From Dehalococcoidales bacterium (GTDB lineage Bacteria; Chloroflexota; Dehalococcoidia; Dehalococcoidales; RBG-16-60-22): a stretch of DNA of 64,000 nucleotides. Location: positions 7,659-71,658 of the forward strand of contig JADHXF010000002.1 of NCBI GenBank assembly GCA_016783105.1, in the 5' to 3' direction. This document shows, piece after piece, positions 60,422 through 64,000 of this stretch. The notes beneath the pieces were generated by a model. That model was not told the DNA's origin and ran no database searches. It worked only from the letters and a program-made list of their open reading frames with translations. Within the stretch, counting starts at the first letter, position 1. Each line of letters starts with the position of its first letter. The translations under genes were made by a program, and so were the position numbers.

Positions 60422-61108
60422 ATGCTGCAATATGTCAGCGTTAACATTGACGGAGCCAATATTCGTGCGCCCAAGGGGACCAGTGTGCTCGATGCCGCAA
60501 TCGAATACGGCATCTGCATTCCTCATCTGTGTCACGTCTCCTATCTGTCCGACATCGGCGCGTGCCGGCTGTGCATTGTCGAACACGTGGTCAATGGTCG
60601 TTCCAACATCACTACTTCCTGCACATTGAATGTGGAGGAGGGCATGGTGATAATGACTAATACAGATAAAATCCGAAAGCTGCGTCGCAACCTCGCGGAA
60701 CTGCTGGTGGCCCAGGCTCCCAACTCCCGCGCCATTCAGGACATGGCCGTACGTTGTGGGGTTAAAGAGGTCCGCTATACATTTCGGAACGAGGACTGTG
60801 TTTTATGCGGACGCTGCGTGCGGGTTTGCACCGAGGTCTGGAAGGCCCGGGCGATTGGCTTTGTCGGGCGGGGCAAGGACCGCCATGTAGACTACCCCTT
60901 CGGCGTCCGGCCTGATTTCTGCAAGCTATGCGGCAGCTGCGTCCAGCTTTGCCCCATGACCATCACCCCCTGTGACGGCCCCATGAAACCCGGGGAAGAA
61001 CGCCTCTGCGGCAATTGCGAATCGCAACTCATGATCGCCGACCAGACACCGGACCACTGCGTTTGGTGCAAACTGGGCGAGAGCTTCGGCTGCGGACGCT
61101 ATGCCTAG
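60422..61108 (+). CDS. HoxU/NuoG-like iron-sulfur subunit
   Basis: A 228-residue protein matching the N-terminal part of NuoG/HndD (HoxU type). Cys pattern: [2Fe-2S] ligands in CIPHLC and CRLC near 30-50 plus CTLN, then two 4Fe-4S groups CVLCGRCVRVC and CKLCGSCVQLC near 125-185, and an extra C-terminal set (CGNC, CVWC, GCGRYA). The hydrogenase H-cluster domain and the molybdopterin domain are missing, so it only moves electrons to a partner encoded elsewhere. ATG follows the nuoF stop by 17 bases. Confidence 0.9.
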   Translation: MLQYVSVNIDGANIRAPKGTSVLDAAIEYGICIPHLCHVSYLSDIGACRLCIVEHVVNGRSNITTSCTLNVEEGMVIMTNTDKIRKLRRNLAELLVAQAPNSRAIQDMAVRCGVKEVRYTFRNEDCVLCGRCVRVCTEVWKARAIGFVGRGKDRHVDYPFGVRPDFCKLCGSCVQLCPMTITPCDGPMKPGEERLCGNCESQLMIADQTPDHCVWCKLGESFGCGRYA

Positions 61109-61467
61109 AAATCCGGCCGGATAGTGTCAGCATGTAGAGCAAGTTGTAAAATGGACAGAATTTTCAGGCTAGCTTTCAACCTGGAAATCTGGACAGCGGA
61201 TTACACAATTCGGACTTTTGCTCAATCAATAACTGGCGTCAATCTGTGAAATTAAAATGGAGAGCATTTCTGCTCCCCTTAACTAATACTTTACATAACT
61301 ACCACTGGACAAACATAGGGATGTCTGATTTCTTATACTTACGATTGGCCGAGTGGAGAAGAGGTAGTGAGTTTTGTGCCGGAAGATGCTAGCGCGTATT
61401 ATTCAGAGTCATTGTCACTTTCGTGGTAAAATTAGTCGGATGGATCGTCACTACCAAGGAGGTAAAG
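61109..61467. other. Gap between nuoEFG and yajQ
   Basis: No gene seen. It holds one copy of a dispersed repeat (61301-61328, CCACTGGACAAACATAGGG...) and an extended -10 box TGGTAAAAT (61426-61431) about 35 bases before the yajQ start. Composition is closer to the AT-rich right end than to nuoEFG. Confidence 0.5.
61301..61328. repeat. Dispersed repeat, copy 1 of 3
   Basis: ACCACTGGACAAACATAGGG with ATGTCTG after it. Closely similar to the copy at 63221 (ACCACTGCACAAACATCGGG) and to the one at 62021. Confidence 0.5.
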
Positions 61468-61959
61468 ATGCCATCAGTAGATGTGGTGAGTAAGGTGGAC
61501 CTGCAGGCACTGGACAATGCAATCAACAACGTGAAGCGTGAAATCTCCACGCGATTCGATTTCAAAAACGTGAAGTCTGAGATCACTTTCGACCGAAAAG
61601 CTAAGTATATTCATATTGTTACTGGGGACGATTGGAAGGTTAAAGCAGTTACAGAGATGCTCATTGGTCAATGCACTCGGCTTAAAGTGGATTCCAAGTG
61701 TCTGGACCTCAAAGAGATCGAAGCCACTTCCCATGGCACAGTAAAGGTGGATATCCTTATCAAAGAGGGTATCCCCAAAGAGACCAGCCAGAAAATCGTC
61801 AAATTCATCAAGGGTCTTAAGATCAAGGTCCAGCCAGCTATTCAAGACGACCAGGTCAGGATCACTGGTAAGAAGATCGATGACCTCCAAGAAATCATGC
61901 GGCTGCTTAAGGAGCAGGGCTATAACATTCCTCTGCAGTTTGTCAATATGAAGAGCTGA
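61468..61959 (+). CDS. yajQ: YajQ family nucleotide-binding protein
   Basis: A 163-residue YajQ/UPF0234 protein of two tandem ferredoxin-like domains (SFDVVS-type start as PSVDVVSKVDLQAL, ISTRFDFKN, then VRITGKKIDDLQEIM). In Xanthomonas and others YajQ binds cyclic di-GMP; in E. coli it binds nucleic acids. I start at ATG 61468, behind CAAGGAGG; the frame begins earlier at 61423 without a ribosome site. Confidence 0.93.
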   Translation: MPSVDVVSKVDLQALDNAINNVKREISTRFDFKNVKSEITFDRKAKYIHIVTGDDWKVKAVTEMLIGQCTRLKVDSKCLDLKEIEATSHGTVKVDILIKEGIPKETSQKIVKFIKGLKIKVQPAIQDDQVRITGKKIDDLQEIMRLLKEQGYNIPLQFVNMKS

Positions 61960-62020
61960 TGCCCCCTAATTTGGCACATTACAAATAGCTAGACATAACG
62001 GAATTCGCCAAGAACCAGAC

Positions 62021-62060
62021 TATTGCACAAACCTCGGGGATGTTTGTCCAGCCATGCGTA
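62021..62060. repeat. Dispersed repeat, copy 2 of 3
   Basis: TTGCACAAACCTCGGGGATG, then TTTGTCCAGCCATGCGTA. It matches the copy at 63221 over about 38 bases with a few differences and a one-base gap. Lies in the gap between yajQ and the PAP2-like gene. Confidence 0.5.
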
Positions 62061-62205
62061 TGTTTGCACTGAGCAGAGTGAACGAACAGCTGGTAGTAAA
62101 GAGTCTGTAAGTACCCTGGCAAGCAAGTGCGTCCATGTCCAACGGCGGGGACTCGGCCGTCACCTCCGTTGAAGGTATCTGTACAACAGAAAATGCGCAG
62201 GCATA

Positions 62206-63090
62206 CTATAATAGCCCTTGCCCAACTTTTAAGTCGGTAGGATAGACGAGCGTTTTTTGTTCGAGGTCATAGAGGCAGTTACTTTGTTCTCGCTTAACGC
62301 GAGGCAAACCTATTTCTTGAAAATAGCGCTCCATAATCTTTGGTAGCTTGCCTTCCTCACCCTGCTGTGTCCCTGCTAATTCGTTGATATCGTGGTACAT
62401 CCTGTATATGTGCTCATATGGAATATTATCCTTGCTTCTTTGTTCCTGAGTGAAGAAAGATTCCAAATCATAAAACTCGAGGCCGAGCTTATCATTGATT
62501 GTCTTTTTAGAAAGGAATATACCGAATGCAATATCAATCAAGGCGTGGAGCTTGGTTTTGATAACAGTTGAGACAACGCCCCCAATGTATTGGCGGAGCT
62601 CCGGTTCTTTTTCAGGAAAGTATCTTGCGCCCAGGTTGTAAAAGAAAAGGGGAGTCGCTGTATGCAGGGATGGACAGCAGTTTACTGGTTTCAGTAAGGT
62701 TTGGACCGCACGCAGTGCGTATCCGCTATGTGTGGCAAAATGAGGCATGATTGTTGGTACTTCTCTAAAGCACGAGCGGCCTTCTTTGGCAATATCCACA
62801 TATGCATGCCTGATATCATCAAAGAATCGACCGGCCAACGTATCTCCTAATTTTATTACCGTCGGAATTAACTCAAAATTGATGAGCCAGTAGTCACGAG
62901 CTGAGTTTGGCAGAAAAGGAATGGTGTGGTCTATGTTAGTGTAAACAACGTAGAATTTCTGATTCCTTGGAAAGCGTCTGTTACCAAAATAATATCCCCA
63001 GTACTCTGTGGCGCTCTCTCCAAGTAATGCCGTATTCTTTGTATACGATAATGTCTTCTTTATAAATGATGTTGTCTTCTCGATATTCAT
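62206..63090 (-). CDS. PAP2-superfamily-like protein
   Basis: A 294-residue, AT-rich protein that I assign loosely to the PAP2/phosphatidate-phosphatase-like superfamily. It has the order of motifs IDHTIPFLPNS (54-63), CCPSLHTATP with Ser141 and His143, and KLHALIDIAFG with His182 and Asp186; the last two match the PSxH and HxxxD active-site boxes. Unlike membrane PAP2 enzymes it shows only weakly hydrophobic helices. It might act on a phospholipid or polyprenyl phosphate; another role is possible. ATG 63090; no partner gene in range. Confidence 0.5.
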   Translation of the reverse strand: MNIEKTTSFIKKTLSYTKNTALLGESATEYWGYYFGNRRFPRNQKFYVVYTNIDHTIPFLPNSARDYWLINFELIPTVIKLGDTLAGRFFDDIRHAYVDIAKEGRSCFREVPTIMPHFATHSGYALRAVQTLLKPVNCCPSLHTATPLFFYNLGARYFPEKEPELRQYIGGVVSTVIKTKLHALIDIAFGIFLSKKTINDKLGLEFYDLESFFTQEQRSKDNIPYEHIYRMYHDINELAGTQQGEEGKLPKIMERYFQEIGLPRVKREQSNCLYDLEQKTLVYPTDLKVGQGLL

Positions 63091-63220
63091 TCTAAGTCGT
63101 AGCTGTAACTATTAAAAATGGTAGAATTCCCTGTTTTCCTGCCGCTGCTTGCAGAGCGCAGTATAACAGAAAGGGAGAGTTTTGAAAATTCCTCTTTAAT
63201 TGTCCTATGAATGTTAGGCC

Positions 63221-63263
63221 ACCACTGCACAAACATCGGGATGTATGTCCAGCGATGCGTACA
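63221..63263. repeat. Dispersed repeat, copy 3 of 3
   Basis: ACCACTGCACAAACATCGGG followed by ATGTATGTCCAGCGATGCG. It lies in the 290-base gap upstream of the PAP2-like gene, in which no gene is otherwise seen. Confidence 0.5.
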
Positions 63264-63380
63264 AATATTCGATACCATTTGCCTTTACTATAAAATAAGA
63301 ATCTCCACTGTGCGGATATTGGGATGTTTTGAAGGAGAATATCTGATACTAGGGAAAATAGCTCAGAGAGAGTAGACTTC

Positions 63381-64000
63381 TTAACGGTTCTGGTGGCTTA
63401 ACACTGCGGACACCGAATTAACCTCATCCTGTGTGAGTGATTGTGGTTCTTTCTGGATTTTCCATTCTAGACCTTTCGGATTTAAGACCCAAACATGTTT
63501 AGTGGAATCTGGTGCATTAACGAACCATGTCGGATATACGACTATAGGTATAACAGGGTACGCCTTTTGGTCTTTTCTCTTTGGAAGTATTTCATCACTA
63601 AGCCATTTGGCGTTATAAATAGCTTGCGGAACAGCCTCATAATCACAACTAACTCCAGAGATTGTGATTCTGTTCTTCCCATCAAAATCTATCCGGTTTT
63701 TGCGACGGAGAGGTTTACTAGGCATCTTAGTTTCTATTACGAAGATGCCATGCGGTGATACTACGACATGGTCTATGTTGAATGGTTTACCTCCAGCATT
63801 ACACTGGATATCATGGAAAACAGTATATCCTTTAGCTCTAAGTTGTTCTAGATATTGACCAACTTCTATTTCTCCATCCCGTCCCTGTTCCCAAGTACTT
63901 TTTTCAATAAGAAGGCGTTTGACCTTAAAGTAGACGAAAGTTACAGCTATTAGGGCTAGGAATAAAAATAATATGGGATTGGGTGGCAGGTTTCTATACC
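63381..64000 (-). CDS. NERD-domain protein with N-terminal membrane helix, 5' end outside the window
   Basis: The minus-strand frame is open from the right edge to a stop at 63381, about 206 residues, so the start lies beyond 64000. Reading from the edge: a hydrophobic stretch (NPILFLFLALIAVTFVYF) that is probably a membrane anchor, a GEIEVGQYLEQLRAKGYTVFHD segment and the nuclease-related core FNIDHVVVSPHGIFVIETK, where the Asp and E-x-K match NERD catalytic positions. NERD proteins may process DNA or RNA, and often sit in accessory loci. An internal Met at 63725 is not the start, as it lies after the core motif. Confidence 0.8.
   Translation of the reverse strand, partial: YRNLPPNPILFLFLALIAVTFVYFKVKRLLIEKSTWEQGRDGEIEVGQYLEQLRAKGYTVFHDIQCNAGGKPFNIDHVVVSPHGIFVIETKMPSKPLRRKNRIDFDGKNRITISGVSCDYEAVPQAIYNAKWLSDEILPKRKDQKAYPVIPIVVYPTWFVNAPDSTKHVWVLNPKGLEWKIQKEPQSLTQDEVNSVSAVLSHQNR

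Noticed and set aside
61130..61200. Insertion-sequence end (TGGACAGAATTTTC and CTGGACAG)
   Set aside because: No paired inverted end, target duplication or transposase remnant was found.
61346..61390. Possible tRNA fragment (GGCCGAGTGGAGAAG resembles a tRNA-Ser/Leu D-arm)
   Set aside because: No acceptor stem, anticodon arm or T-arm (GGTTCRANNCC) could be fitted around it.

Overview
The window is a contiguous stretch of a bacterial chromosome, about 55-60% GC in its core, with long one-strand runs of metabolic genes. The gene set points to an anaerobic Chloroflexota bacterium, most likely Dehalococcoidia: a short MetE-core methionine synthase next to mtnP, CIRCE-controlled groESL, two tungsten/molybdenum aldehyde:ferredoxin oxidoreductase modules, an aconitase-like/isocitrate dehydrogenase/two-subunit fumarase run, NuoEFG-type flavin and iron-sulfur subunits, an ADP-forming acyl-CoA ligase, and no sign of respiratory oxygen use. 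This placement is inferred from gene content; no rRNA or tRNA gene was found.

Layout. 1-2.8 kb: tldD (cut by the left edge), tldE and an AT-rich DUF2321 gene. 2.8-9.4 kb: PAC2 protein, GNAT, and a methionine salvage operon (mtnA, mtnP, MetE-core protein, DUF6485) split by an AT-rich pair (TcmP plus a spore-photoproduct-lyase-like radical SAM protein). 9.3-14.3 kb: a THEP1 NTPase relic, a COG2187/COG0645 kinase pair, a dUTPase-like protein, a HAD hydrolase, a DUF2851 protein and an XRE repressor; the last two share an operator. 14.4-24.6 kb: groESL, aminotransferase, M16 peptidase, ADP-forming ligase, lysA, DNA polymerase III delta prime and ricT. 24.6-37.4 kb, all minus strand: HNH nuclease, then an apparent hydroxy-acid/aldehyde island (glycerate kinase, GlcF/GlcE/GlcD-type oxidase, TIM-barrel isomerase, LarA, an iron-sulfur AOR module, HpaI-type aldolase). 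37.5-48.6 kb: Trm112-like protein, folate genes with a CExxHGH PTPS, carboxyltransferase, TCA-type genes, HIT, NUDIX, GNAT, nadK, nusB and acpP. 48.7-53.9 kb: a GntR-led second AOR operon and a DUF47/PiT phosphate system. 54-64 kb: more accessory DNA, with an AT-rich gap before an AT-hook winged-helix gene, an SDR, three small unknown genes (one frameshifted), a LuxR-type regulator divergent from nuoEFG-like genes, yajQ, a PAP2-like protein and a NERD protein cut by the right edge.

How parts may work together. The glc operon, LarA, HpaI aldolase, glycerate kinase and AOR could form a route that cleaves sugar-acid keto acids, oxidises the aldehydes to ferredoxin level and feeds hydroxy acids to central metabolism. 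The NuoEFG-like set could exchange electrons between ferredoxin and NAD(H). The most striking regulatory structure is a TACAC-N6-GTGTA palindrome placed identically in the spacers of two promoters, those of the XRE gene and the DUF2851 gene. AT-rich segments (2.2-2.8, 5.3-7.1, 54.0-54.7 and 61-64 kb) look acquired. Base-composition statements are estimates by eye.
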